NCBI GenBank assembly: GCA_038748065.1
Contig: JBCDJG010000047.1
Span: forward strand, 1 to 40,460
DNA length: 40,460 nucleotides
Origin: JBCDJG01 sp038748065
Lineage (GTDB): Bacteria > Pseudomonadota > Gammaproteobacteria > Pseudomonadales > Halieaceae
Direction: 5' to 3'
A model generated the notes under the pieces. It made no database searches. It was given only the letters and a program-made list of their open reading frames with translations, and was not told the origin of the DNA. The position numbers and the translations under genes were made by a program. This document shows, in pieces, positions 1 to 7,681 of this stretch (position 1 is the first letter of the stretch; each line of letters starts with the position of its first letter).

Positions 1-64
1 CCGACTACGCGCCTCAACCCATTGCGGGCGTGACCCATGTGTCGAGTATGCATCCAAAAGGAAA

Positions 65-141
65 TGGCGGACCGGACGGGACTCGAACCCGCGACCTCCG
101 GCGTGACAGGCCGGCATTCTAACCAACTGAACTACCGGTCC
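65..141 (-). tRNA. tRNA-Asp (anticodon GTC)
   Basis: The minus strand folds as a complete 77-nt tRNA with the CCA encoded at 65-67. The acceptor strands GGACCGG and CCGGTCC pair (135-141 with 69-75). The anticodon loop is CTGTCAC, giving GTC for Asp, and the T loop is the standard GGTTCGAGTCC. The sequence is close to E. coli tRNA-Asp as I remember it. It lies 27 nt after tRNA-Val and is probably co-transcribed with it from the promoter at 262-289. No terminator is visible in the 64 bases downstream, so the transcript may run off the window. Confidence 0.97.
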
Positions 142-168
142 AAAACGGTAGGATTTCTTTCAAGGTAA

Positions 169-244
169 TGGTGGGTGATGACGGGATCGAACCGCCGACC
201 CTCTGCTTGTAAGGCAGATGCTCTCCCAGCTGAGCTAATCACCC
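169..244 (-). tRNA. tRNA-Val (anticodon TAC)
   Basis: The minus strand gives a 76-nt tRNA with encoded CCA (169-171) and acceptor GGGTGAT/ATCACCC (238-244 with 173-179). The anticodon loop CTTACAA reads TAC for Val. Apart from the anticodon stem it is nearly the same as E. coli tRNA-Val(TAC) from memory. It is the first gene of a Val-Asp tRNA unit, about 10 nt after the predicted transcription start. Confidence 0.97.
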
Positions 245-261
245 CCGAACCGAGACCGCGC

Positions 262-289
262 ATTATAGAGATAATCTTCGGGCTGTAAA
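262..289 (-). promoter_or_regulatory. Stable-RNA type promoter of the tRNA-Val-Asp unit
   Basis: On the minus strand a -35 element TTTACA (284-289) is followed after 16 nt by a perfect -10 TATAAT (262-267). The discriminator just after it is GC-rich (GCGCGG), which in known rRNA and tRNA promoters is linked to growth-rate and stringent control. The start would be near 255, leaving a leader of about 10 nt before tRNA-Val. Confidence 0.8.
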
Positions 290-549
290 GCTTTGCTGCA
301 CTGCATGCGACGCCAGGGTATCAAGGCTCCCAAATCAGCCCCACTGGCGTGCACTGGCTTCGCACTATTTACACAGCAAGACTCGCGTGTAACCGGCCGG
401 TAACACGCAGAAAACACCTTGACACATTAGAATACGCTACGGAAAAAGGGCCGAACGCATTTGATGAATATGACAGCTATGTGACAGCGCTTTCGATGTT
501 CCCAAGGCAAGGGTTACAGTTACCGAAGGTAGCAGTGTCTGAAATGTTA

Positions 550-568
550 TACACACACGATGTGTGTA
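550..568. repeat. Short palindrome overlapping a DnaA-box match
   Basis: The arms TACACACA (550-557) and TGTGTGTA (561-568) pair perfectly around a 3-nt centre CGA. The left arm overlaps a perfect TTATNCACA DnaA box (TTATACACA, 547-555). It could be a protein-binding operator or part of the DnaA-box group. As a hairpin it would be weak, and no T tract follows. Confidence 0.45.
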
Positions 569-723
569 ATAAAAGTTTCACGGGCTTACCCCCCAGTGTG
601 CAATTCAAGTCTCAAGAAGCATTTCTATCTATCTGTTTTTAAACAATAAATGTCTTATGGTCGTTTTTTGAGCAATCTGTAACAAAACCCGGATTTACAC
701 GCTCGACAGCCCACTTGAACAAT

Positions 724-758
724 TTATCCACGAAGTTATCAACAGAAACTGTGGAAAA
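724..758. promoter_or_regulatory. Cluster of three DnaA-box-like 9-mers
   Basis: Within 35 bp lie TTATCCACG (724-732), TTATCAACA (736-744) and, on the other strand, TTTTCCACA (750-758). Each has one mismatch to the DnaA consensus TTATNCACA. A perfect copy lies upstream at 547-555, with AT-rich DNA at about 600-690 in between. This resembles DnaA-binding regions in layout. No dnaA, dnaN or rpmH is in the window, so its identity as an origin is unproven. Confidence 0.4.
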
Positions 759-892
759 CCCCAACGAGGGACTGTTACAGAACCCCCCGTCATTATTGAG
801 CCTGTGAAGCGCTATTGGATGCTCACATCAAAGGTCGCAGACGCCTCCCGCGAACTTGCTAAACTGTTCGCTCTTGCTATCCGGTGCACAGC

Positions 893-1522
893 ATGGACCC
901 TGCCCTGTGGCTATCCCTCACGGCCATACTTCTCCTCGGCGCGATGTCGCCCGGCCCAAGCATTGCTGTGATCATCGCCGAGACCCTTCGCGGCGGCGCC
1001 CGGCGCGGCGCGTTGGCCGCGCTGGGCCACGGTGCGGGCATTGCCTTGTACGCCATGATGACCCTCGCGGGCCTGGCGGTAGTGCTCGCTGGTTCACCAA
1101 ACACGTTCCTGGCCCTGCAACTGCTCGGCGCGCTCTACCTCTTGTGGCTGGGTATCGGCTCACTGCGCAGCCCGGGAGCGAGGCTCGATGCCCCGAAACC
1201 CGAGCGGCAAGACCCAGGCGGCGCATCCGTAGGCTTTCTGATCGCCTTCCTCAATCCTAAAGTCGCCGTCTTTATGCTTGCTCTGTTTTCGCAGTTTCTC
1301 GCGCCAGATGCGGGCTGGGTGCCGAAGCTGATCATGGTGGCCACTGCAGGCACAGTCGATGCGCTTTGGTACTTACTGGTTGTCGCGATGGTCTCGCGCA
1401 GGGCTTTTCTCAGGCTGCTGCGGAACCACAGCAAAACCATCGACCGGGTACTGGGTTTGATTCTCCTGGTCGTGGCGCTCACCGTCCTGGTCAGGGCACT
1501 CGCCACCTATCCAGCCGGCTGA
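893..1522 (+). CDS. LysE/RhtB-family amino-acid exporter
   Basis: A 209-residue inner-membrane protein of the LysE/RhtB efflux family, which exports amino acids and derivatives; the substrate cannot be told. The N-terminus has the family's hydrophobic helix ending in SPGPS, and NPKVAVF in the middle matches the conserved helix-4 loop. About six hydrophobic segments are evident and the length is typical. I chose ATG 893 because the family usually starts just before ALWL; a GTG at 884 would add MHS. Neither start has a clear Shine-Dalgarno. The gene stands alone, ending 48 bp from the convergent DUF3301 gene. Confidence 0.88.
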   Translation: MDPALWLSLTAILLLGAMSPGPSIAVIIAETLRGGARRGALAALGHGAGIALYAMMTLAGLAVVLAGSPNTFLALQLLGALYLLWLGIGSLRSPGARLDAPKPERQDPGGASVGFLIAFLNPKVAVFMLALFSQFLAPDAGWVPKLIMVATAGTVDALWYLLVVAMVSRRAFLRLLRNHSKTIDRVLGLILLVVALTVLVRALATYPAG

Positions 1523-1570
1523 GCAGCCTGCCGTCTGCTTACATAGCTGGGCTTGATCGGTCAGTGGGGC

Positions 1571-1909
1571 TTAGTGAATAGTCGGGCGCGCTTCAATCTC
1601 ACGCTCTGCAATCACCAGCGCAGTCAGCTTATTACCTAGCATAATGACGTGCCCCTGGCGCCGCTCTACGCCGTCGTAGCTGTAGTCGAAACGGTACTGT
1701 CGCCACACCCGCCAGCGACCGCCCTCATCCTTACTCAAGGAAACGCGCTGGATATGTACGCTTTGGTCCAGCAGCTGAAAGTCGTCGCGTCCGGCGGCAT
1801 TACGCACAGCCAGCAGGGCAAACTCTCGCACCCGAATTGAGCTGAGGAAATAAACCACCGCGAGCCCAAAAACCATAACCAGCAGCAGTTCGCCAAGTGA
1901 GATAGACAC
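1571..1909 (-). CDS. DUF3301 single-pass membrane protein
   Basis: A small protein (112 residues from this start) with one N-terminal transmembrane helix (about residues 5-23), then a basic cytoplasmic-type domain rich in beta-strand residues. The pattern LLDQSVHIQRVSLSKDEGG, then RYRFDYS-like residues (YRFDYSYDG) and RRQGHVIM fits DUF3301, a family of unknown function in gammaproteobacteria. The start is GTG at 1909, with GGAG six bases upstream. An ATG at 1942 would add 11 residues but lacks a ribosome site and would run into the TetR leader. It is divergent from the TetR gene. Confidence 0.72.
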   Translation of the reverse strand: MSISLGELLLVMVFGLAVVYFLSSIRVREFALLAVRNAAGRDDFQLLDQSVHIQRVSLSKDEGGRWRVWRQYRFDYSYDGVERRQGHVIMLGNKLTALVIAEREIEARPTIH

Positions 1910-1994
1910 GCAGGGCTCCAACCTGAAGAACGCCCATAGCATGCTTCGCAGCGCCCAGTTTTACAAGCTCACTATGCGGGTGTATGGTCGATTG

Positions 1995-2624
1995 ATGGGC
2001 AGCGTCGCACACGTTAATACTCGCCAGCAGCAGCGAGAGCAAACTCGCTTACAGATTCTGGAAGCGGCCATCCCGGAGTTTGCGCGGGCAGGGTTCGACG
2101 CCGCGTCGCTAGCCGACATCGCCGCACGGGCTGGCGTAAAAAAAGCCCTGGTACAGTACCACTTCGCCACCAAAGAGCTGCTATGGCAGGCCGCCGCAGA
2201 CCGTATCTGGCATGAACGCAATGGTTGCATGGAGATCTACTTCGCCGAACGCGGCGAAGAACCGATGGCTGGCGTTCGAGCGGCTTTCACGGCGCTGGTG
2301 CAGTTCACCCGCGAGCGGCCGCAGTGGCTGTGGTTCATGTTTCACGAAGCTGCCGCCGGCACAGAGCGCTTATCATGGCTGATCGAGCACTGGCTGCGCA
2401 GGGACTATCTGACGGGCGAGTCCTTTATCGAACACTTTCAGCGGCGCGGCCTGGTACGCCAGGGGCCGCCGCTACAGATGCTGCATATGATTACCGGCGC
2501 TCTCACCTACAACCTGCTGGTCGCGCCACAAACGCTTCAGGCCACGGGCGTCGATCTGGTCAGCTCCGCATCAATCGAGCAGCAGGTTGACTTGCTGCTG
2601 GCCATGATCGCCGCGCCCGCCTAG
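1995..2624 (+). CDS. TetR/AcrR-family transcriptional regulator
   Basis: A 209-residue one-component repressor type. The N-terminal helix-turn-helix (about residues 17-60) has the family pattern ILEAAIPEFARAGFDAASL, then IAARAGV and VQYHFATKELL. The C-terminal ligand-binding half is helical and not diagnostic, so ligand and targets are unknown. In-frame ATGs at 1941 and 1974 are possible earlier starts; 1995 keeps the usual short tail before the helix-turn-helix. It diverges from the DUF3301 gene. Its TAG stop lies in a CTAG (2621-2624) that is also the stop of the convergent esterase gene. Confidence 0.88.
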   Translation: MGSVAHVNTRQQQREQTRLQILEAAIPEFARAGFDAASLADIAARAGVKKALVQYHFATKELLWQAAADRIWHERNGCMEIYFAERGEEPMAGVRAAFTALVQFTRERPQWLWFMFHEAAAGTERLSWLIEHWLRRDYLTGESFIEHFQRRGLVRQGPPLQMLHMITGALTYNLLVAPQTLQATGVDLVSSASIEQQVDLLLAMIAAPA

Positions 2625-3397
2625 TCTGCCGCACGTAAAAATCGGCCGACTACGCCATTAAACAGCCGCGGCTGTTGGGCGTGCAGCCAGTGCCCTGCCC
2701 CAGGAATTACCTTGAGGCTCGCAGCGGGGAACAGCCCTTCAATCACGTCGCGATGCTCCGCCCTGATATAGGCGGAATCCTCACCTTTAACGAACAGTGT
2801 CGGCGCGTCAAAGCTCCGCTCTGACTCAAGCCCAGCGCTCAGCGCCGCGTAGTTTGCCTTAAGCGCCTTCAGGTTCAGCCGCCAGTCATAGTGCCCATCC
2901 GCCTGCCGCGCAAGACTCATCAGCAAGAAGTCGGCAACGCCGGGCTCCTCCAGATGTTCGTCCATCAACGCCGCCGCTGCCCGTCGGCTATCACAGCGCG
3001 CGGCGGCTACGGCCTCGAGTGCGGCAAACACCGGCTGATGACGCGGCGGGTAGGCCACCGGTGCAATATCTGCCACCAGCAGCCGCCGCACCTGCTCAGG
3101 CCTATTCAGGGCGATGTGCATCGCTATCTTGCCGCCTAGGGAATGGCCAAGCCAGTGGGCCGACCCAATTCCCTCGCGAGCGCTCCACCCCAGAATTGCG
3201 GTCGCCATCGAGGCCAGATCCATCGAATCCACCCAGCCGGAGCGGCCGTGGTTAGGCAGGTCAACGCTGTATACGGTGAAGTCATCCGCCAGGCTGCGGG
3301 CCAGGGCGCCTAGATTTGAACCCATACCAAAGAGCCCGTGCAAGAGCACCACGGGCTCGCCCTGCCCTATTACCTGATGGTGGAGATTTACCGCCAT
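2621..3397 (-). CDS. ybfF: YbfF-like alpha/beta-hydrolase esterase
   Basis: A 258-residue cytoplasmic alpha/beta hydrolase. The nucleophile elbow GHSLGGK places Ser86, and the likely triad partners are Asp110 (VADIAPV) and His236 (GAGHWLH). The oxyanion-type motif LLHGLFG is at residues 18-24. The HGRSG, VADIAP and GAGHW signatures match YbfF, an esterase active on short acyl and CoA-type esters; the natural substrate is unknown. Its stop codon overlaps that of the TetR gene by 4 bp. Its start is 65 bp from the divergent lipoprotein gene. Confidence 0.85.
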   Translation of the reverse strand: MAVNLHHQVIGQGEPVVLLHGLFGMGSNLGALARSLADDFTVYSVDLPNHGRSGWVDSMDLASMATAILGWSAREGIGSAHWLGHSLGGKIAMHIALNRPEQVRRLLVADIAPVAYPPRHQPVFAALEAVAAARCDSRRAAAALMDEHLEEPGVADFLLMSLARQADGHYDWRLNLKALKANYAALSAGLESERSFDAPTLFVKGEDSAYIRAEHRDVIEGLFPAASLKVIPGAGHWLHAQQPRLFNGVVGRFLRAAD

Positions 3398-3441
3398 ACG
3401 CCGCTGTCTGATGCAGGAGTTTTTGCTACCATGCGCGGCAC

Positions 3442-3447
3442 TATACT
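3442..3447 (+). promoter_or_regulatory. Candidate -10 element of the lipoprotein gene
   Basis: TATACT, five of six to the consensus, lies 15 bp before the lipoprotein ATG in the 65-bp divergent gap. The nearest -35-like TTGCTA is only 13 bp upstream, which is too close, so this is weak. Confidence 0.22.
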
Positions 3448-3462
3448 TGATCGGACCCTGCC

Positions 3463-4263
3463 ATGCGTAACCTGTCTATCGCTGCGCAAGCCCTACGCGC
3501 GCTTGCTCTTTCATTTCTGGCCGCCCTGATGCTGGCGGCCTGTGCTAGCGCCCCCACGTATAACCCGACGGTCTTCCCCTTCGAGATCAATAATGAGCGT
3601 ATGGCCAGTGCGGATATCAAGACGGTGGTCATTCCACACGTGAATCTCGGTGGCCCATCGCGCAACTACCTGGCCAAGGAAGCGCCGCGCATCGACGGCT
3701 ACGTGTCGGTCTACTTGAAAGAAAATGGCTACAAAGTCCTGCCCCAGCGCGAGTTCACCCAGAACTGGAATACGGCAGTGCGCGCCTTCGGTGACCCGGT
3801 TGATCCTACCTCTGGCAAGGTCAACATGAAGACCTTCTCCCAGATCATGCAGAGCGTGCGCGATCGCATGCAGGAAACAACTGATCTCGATGCCTTTGTT
3901 TTTACCGACCTCGTTGAGCTGGAGGTAGCCTTTAATGGCGGTCTCAAGCATCTCGGCCGATGGGACGGCGTCACACGTAAGCCATCATTACAGGGCCCCG
4001 GCTCCGGTGTATCAGCGGACTTCGACTGGAACCAGGGCGTTGCGGTGGCTTCCCTGCAGGTCAGCATCTACGACCTCAAGCTGCAGCGTGTCTTCGTCAG
4101 CCGTGGCGGCCTCGACGCAACCGACGCCATCGATACCCGCTCTTCAGCGGGTAACTACACGCGGCGTCGTAATATGCTGGAAAACGAAACGCACCTGAAA
4201 GAAGGCATCGGCCTCGCCCTGCATCCCTTCATCGATATGCCAGACTGGCCAGGCAATCCCTGA
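3463..4263 (+). CDS. Outer-membrane lipoprotein of unknown function
   Basis: A 266-residue lipoprotein. The signal peptide ends in the lipobox LAAC, with Cys27 the lipidated residue, and alanine at +2 suggests outer-membrane sorting. The mature part has no motif I recognise. It is mixed alpha/beta with an aromatic, charged C-terminal part (YTRRRNMLENETHLKEG) and probably faces the periplasm. The ATG is preceded by a weak ribosome site. It ends 10 bp from the convergent HupE/UreJ gene, with no hairpin between them. It may be a family-restricted lipoprotein; I assign no function. Confidence 0.75.
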   Translation: MRNLSIAAQALRALALSFLAALMLAACASAPTYNPTVFPFEINNERMASADIKTVVIPHVNLGGPSRNYLAKEAPRIDGYVSVYLKENGYKVLPQREFTQNWNTAVRAFGDPVDPTSGKVNMKTFSQIMQSVRDRMQETTDLDAFVFTDLVELEVAFNGGLKHLGRWDGVTRKPSLQGPGSGVSADFDWNQGVAVASLQVSIYDLKLQRVFVSRGGLDATDAIDTRSSAGNYTRRRNMLENETHLKEGIGLALHPFIDMPDWPGNP

Positions 4264-4273
4264 AGATCGGGCA

Positions 4274-5275
4274 CTAGGCCAGAACCTCCAGCCCGCGCTC
4301 AATGCACCACATGGCAGACAGCGTGCCCAGGATATAGACCGGGATCGGCAGCAGTCGATCCTGCCAGGGCGCTAGCGGCCTGCGCAGCAACCACCACAAA
4401 GCCAGTATCACCAGGATGAAGGCAATCTGGCCCAGCTCAATCCCCACGTTGAAAAACAGCAGCGCCAGGGGCACGTTGTCCTGGGGTAAGCCCGTTTCAG
4501 CCAGCGCGCCGGCAAAGCCCATACCGTGCAGCAAGCCGAAGCCGCCCGCTAACCACCACGGATGACGCCATAGCAGGTCGTTACGCTCGCGCCGCGTGAG
4601 CTCCACTGCCAGCACAAAAATACTCAGCGCAATCGTGAACTCCACCAGGGCTACGGGGTAATCAAAGTAGCCCAGCGTCACCAAAGACAGCGTTATGCTG
4701 TGACCCACCGTGAAGGCAGTTATTGTCCACAACAGCCGCGCACCGCCGCCCACTAGCAAGAGCAAACCGAAAACAAACAGCAGGTGATCAATGCCGCCCC
4801 AGATATGCTCCATCCCGAGCACAGTGTAATCGCCCATTACCTCACCGGCGCCGGGCTCCTCGGGCACCACAAAGCTGGGCTGCTCACCGTTGAGTACTTC
4901 CTGGTATTGGCGGCCGTCGCGCAGCGCGATCATCACCATGGCAGAAGCTTGGTTGGCGGCCAGGCCATCGATACCCAGGGTAGCGCCAACCAGTCCACTG
5001 TCGCCCAGATCCTTGCACGCAATTTGAAAGCTGCTGACTTTGCCGGTGCCTTCTACCTGGGGCTGGCTCGCCGAGACAAGCTCGCAGGCCTCGGGCCAGG
5101 TGGGTACCAATGGGGTGTTGGAGGTAGTTTGAAGCGGCGTCTTCCACACAACCGAGAAGGTATTACTAGTGGTCTCCTGCAGCTTCAGCAGACTCGGTGC
5201 AAAGCGGTGTGCTAGCGCCGGCTGCGCAATCAGCAGTACCAGGCTTATCAACAAGCTCCTGCGCAGCATACTCAT
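4274..5275 (-). CDS. HupE/UreJ-family membrane protein
   Basis: A 333-residue inner-membrane protein. A signal peptide (1-22, cleavage after ALA) precedes a periplasmic domain of about 125 residues, then six or seven membrane helices. Conserved family motifs are HIWGGIDHLLF, FTVGHSITL, GLLHGMGFAGAL and FFNVGIELGQ. Their His, Asp and Glu residues are thought to bind metal in HupE/UreJ nickel or cobalt permeases. The long N-terminal domain marks the UreJ_2-type branch, whose transport role is less certain. The ATG overlaps the TGA of the upstream isomerase gene (ATGA), so the two are probably translationally coupled. It is the last gene of the fabY run. Confidence 0.87.
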   Translation of the reverse strand: MSMLRRSLLISLVLLIAQPALAHRFAPSLLKLQETTSNTFSVVWKTPLQTTSNTPLVPTWPEACELVSASQPQVEGTGKVSSFQIACKDLGDSGLVGATLGIDGLAANQASAMVMIALRDGRQYQEVLNGEQPSFVVPEEPGAGEVMGDYTVLGMEHIWGGIDHLLFVFGLLLLVGGGARLLWTITAFTVGHSITLSLVTLGYFDYPVALVEFTIALSIFVLAVELTRRERNDLLWRHPWWLAGGFGLLHGMGFAGALAETGLPQDNVPLALLFFNVGIELGQIAFILVILALWWLLRRPLAPWQDRLLPIPVYILGTLSAMWCIERGLEVLA

Positions 5276-6204
5276 GAGCGCACCTCAAAGTCGTCGCGCA
5301 AGCGCTCTATGGCTCGCGCCAGGGCCTCATTGCGGGCCTCCGACTCCAGCTCCCTGGCCAGTTGGCCCTGCACTTCTTCCAGCGTGGCATCGCGCTCGGG
5401 CTCCAGTTCGCTCACGAAGACATAGTGCTTGCCGTAGGTGGACTCAATCGGGCCGAGCCAGGCGCCTGCCGCAGGGCCGGCTGCCTCAAAGTTCTTCACA
5501 AAGGCGGCGCCGAAGTGACGCGCCAGCTGCCCCGGCGTCTGGTATCGGAACACGTAGCCCGGCAAGAACGGCGAGCTCATAGCGCGCGCCTCACTGGGTG
5601 CCAGGCCTTCATCAGCAATGCGGTTAATCACCGCGTCTATGTCGGCCTCGCGCTCGGCGTTGAAATACAGTTGCTCAATGCTGTAGCGCACCGGCCGGCG
5701 CAGCTCTTCGCGCCGCGCCTCGAACAGTTGCTGCACATCTTCCAGGCTCGGCGTGCGCGGCGGGTAGGTGCCGAGCAACAGCTGCTCCATCACCTGGATC
5801 ATGCGGCGCTTCACAACCTCATCACCAAGATGCAGGCGCATATCCAGCGCCTCCTCGTAGAGCTGCTGGTCGCTCTTACCTTCCGCAAGCTGGAGAAAAT
5901 ACATGTTGCGCAGCAGGCGCTGATAGACCACAGCATCGTAAAGATGCAGTTCCAGCTCGATGGCTCGCTGAAACAGCATATCCCGATCGAGCTCGGCGGC
6001 CGTCAGGCGCGCCATCTGCTGATCACTGGGCAGGCGCCCGGTGCTAGCGAACCACTGCTGACGCAGCGTATCAATGCGCGCATCCGTCAGGGGTCCAACC
6101 ACCCGCTTGGGTGCCGGGAAGAGCTGGCCAAGCAGGATGTACAGCAGCAAGCCCAGAGCAATGAAGTGCAGCCAGGGTCGGTTCAGGCGAGCGAGTCGGG
6201 TCAT
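5272..6204 (-). CDS. Membrane-anchored PpiC/parvulin-type prolyl isomerase
   Basis: A 310-residue protein with one N-terminal membrane helix (about 12-29) and a large periplasmic part. Residues about 48-150 form a helical SurA/PpiD-like chaperone region. Residues about 165-270 look like a rotamase (parvulin) domain: a RPVRYSIEQLYF start, a GPIESTYGKHYVFV end, and a coiled C-terminal helix. Catalysis is not assured, as the parvulin active-site residues are not obvious. It overlaps the HupE/UreJ gene by 4 bp and may help fold that protein's periplasmic domain (inference). No Shine-Dalgarno is obvious at the ATG. Confidence 0.75.
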   Translation of the reverse strand: MTRLARLNRPWLHFIALGLLLYILLGQLFPAPKRVVGPLTDARIDTLRQQWFASTGRLPSDQQMARLTAAELDRDMLFQRAIELELHLYDAVVYQRLLRNMYFLQLAEGKSDQQLYEEALDMRLHLGDEVVKRRMIQVMEQLLLGTYPPRTPSLEDVQQLFEARREELRRPVRYSIEQLYFNAEREADIDAVINRIADEGLAPSEARAMSSPFLPGYVFRYQTPGQLARHFGAAFVKNFEAAGPAAGAWLGPIESTYGKHYVFVSELEPERDATLEEVQGQLARELESEARNEALARAIERLRDDFEVRS

Positions 6205-6246
6205 AGGGGGCTTGTGGGCTGCTCTTTATTCGCAGGACTTCGCAGG

Positions 6247-7059
6247 TCAGTCCTCATAGTCGGCTTGGGACTTCTCCATCTGCGCGGTCATACCCGCCTG
6301 CAGATCTTGCTTGCTGAGCATGCCGGCGTTCCAGGCAGCCACGTATTTGAGGCCATCCTGCACGGAATGGTCGCGCGTGTAGAGCAGCATCTCCTTGCTG
6401 CCACGAATCGCCAGCGGCGACTTCTGCGCGATTGTTTTCGCGATTTCGATGACTTCGGCAAGCATCGTGTCGCGATCCGGGAAGACGCGATTCACGAATC
6501 CTGCTTGCAAGGCCTCATCGGCGTGCATGTTACGGCCGGTATAGGCCAGCTCTCGCACCAGGCCGTCGGCCACCAGCTTGGGTAAGCGCTGCAGCGTGCC
6601 AACGTCGGCCACCATACCGATGTCGATCTCACGTATCGAGAAAAAGGCATCCTCGGTGGCATAGCGCATGTCTGCGCAGCACACCATGTCCACCCCGCCG
6701 CCAATACAGGTGTGATGAACGGCAGCGAGTACGGGCTTGCGGCAGCGCTCTAGCGCAGTGAGGTTGTCCTGCAGCTTGAGAACGTTCTGGTTGAAGAACT
6801 CCGCCTGTCGCGCCGGGTCATCGGAGGCACCCTGCTGGTTGGCGAACATGGCGAGGTCGAGGCCCGCACAGAAGTGCTTACCATTGCCACTCAACACCAC
6901 CGCGCGCACCGCGGGTGTCGCGTCCAGCCATTCAAAGCAGGCCTGTAACTCCTGCCACAGCGTTTCGTTCATGGCGTTAGCACGATCGGGGCGATTCAGG
7001 CTGACGATCGCAACTGTATCGTCCAGGCTCAACGCCAGTGTTTCATAGCTCGGGATCAT
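6247..7059 (-). CDS. Crotonase, delta(3,5)-delta(2,4)-dienoyl-CoA isomerase type
   Basis: A 270-residue crotonase-fold enzyme. The oxyanion-hole segments are HFCAGLDL (63-70) and HTCIGGGVD (116-124). IREIDIGMVADVGTLQRLP (142-160) is the signature of mammalian ECH1, with Glu144 and Asp152 in the positions of its catalytic acid pair. The tail RDHSVQDGLKYVAAWNAGML also follows ECH1. The likely role is moving conjugated double bonds during beta-oxidation of unsaturated acyl-CoAs. ATG 7059 has AGGAG nine bases upstream. A GTG at 7089, overlapping the previous stop as GTGA, is an alternative. It is the fourth gene of the fabY run. Confidence 0.85.
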   Translation of the reverse strand: MIPSYETLALSLDDTVAIVSLNRPDRANAMNETLWQELQACFEWLDATPAVRAVVLSGNGKHFCAGLDLAMFANQQGASDDPARQAEFFNQNVLKLQDNLTALERCRKPVLAAVHHTCIGGGVDMVCCADMRYATEDAFFSIREIDIGMVADVGTLQRLPKLVADGLVRELAYTGRNMHADEALQAGFVNRVFPDRDTMLAEVIEIAKTIAQKSPLAIRGSKEMLLYTRDHSVQDGLKYVAAWNAGMLSKQDLQAGMTAQMEKSQADYED

Positions 7060-7085
7060 ATTGGGGAGCTCCTGGGTTCCGCCAC

Positions 7086-7643
7086 TCACCAGTGGCTGAT
7101 GTAGTCTGCCGGCTCCAGCTGTGGCAAGGGCTTCACGCGGCCGTCGCGGCTGCCAATGTAGAGAAAGCCGATAATCTCTTCCGTGGCCGCGAGACGCAGC
7201 GCGTCCATCACTGCGCGATCAAAGGCGGGGGCACCAGTCCGCCAGATTCCGGCATAGCCGAGTGCCTCCGCGGCCAGCAATACGGCATGGGCCGCGCAGC
7301 CTGCAGACAGGCGCTGTTCAACCGCTGGCACTTTCGGGTGGTCACTGATTCGAGCCACCGCAACCAGCATCAGAGGCGCCCTGAGCGGCGCCGCCCGGGC
7401 CTTGTCACGAGCAGCGTCATCCGCCAGCGGGTCCCGTGTGACGAGCGCGCGCTCCAGTACCTCGCCAAATGCGCATCGACGCTCCCCGGCCAGTGCGATA
7501 AAGCGCCACGGGCGCAGCCAGGCATGATCCGGCGCGCGCACGCCGGCGCGGATCATCTCCGCCAGCTCTGCCTCGGAGGGTCCGGGTTCGGTCAATTTGG
7601 GAGAGGAATTGCGATGGTGCAAAAACTGCAGAATATCGTTCAT
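7086..7643 (-). CDS. ydjA: YdjA-type nitroreductase family flavoprotein
   Basis: A 185-residue FMN enzyme of the minimal nitroreductase branch represented by E. coli YdjA. The shared signatures are the N-terminal RNSSPKL for binding FMN phosphate, RAGVRAPDHAWLRPWRF, KARAAPLRAPLML, SAGCAAHAVLLAAEALGYAGIW and IIGFLYIGS. It is shorter than classical nitroreductases, as expected for YdjA. The physiological substrate is unknown. It follows the FkbM gene by 38 bp and abuts the crotonase gene. Confidence 0.85.
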   Translation of the reverse strand: MNDILQFLHHRNSSPKLTEPGPSEAELAEMIRAGVRAPDHAWLRPWRFIALAGERRCAFGEVLERALVTRDPLADDAARDKARAAPLRAPLMLVAVARISDHPKVPAVEQRLSAGCAAHAVLLAAEALGYAGIWRTGAPAFDRAVMDALRLAATEEIIGFLYIGSRDGRVKPLPQLEPADYISHW

Positions 7644-7681
7644 GGTCGCGTAGCTGCTGAAATTGCCCGGGATGATACCAG

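Larger units (their letters stand above)
290..883. other. Gene-free stretch with DnaA-box-like sequences
   Basis: About 600 bases hold no convincing gene. A 97-codon open frame at 349-642 has no ribosome site and no family resemblance. The stretch is visibly richer in A and T than the rest of the window, especially 600-690. It contains one perfect TTATNCACA match at 547-555 and three one-mismatch matches packed at 724-758. An 8-bp palindrome lies at 550-568. It may be an origin-like or DnaA-titrating site, or simply regulatory DNA; sequence alone does not decide. Confidence 0.5.

Noticed and set aside
419..447. TTGACA as a promoter on the plus strand
   Set aside because: No -10 lies at a proper distance (TAGAAT is only 3 bp away) and no gene follows.
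349..642. 97-codon open frame in the gene-free stretch
   Set aside because: No ribosome site, no family resemblance and an odd amino-acid mix; it overlaps DnaA-box-like DNA.
5362..6585. 407-codon plus-strand open frame
   Set aside because: It is antisense to the PpiC-type and crotonase genes, a normal shadow in GC-rich coding DNA.
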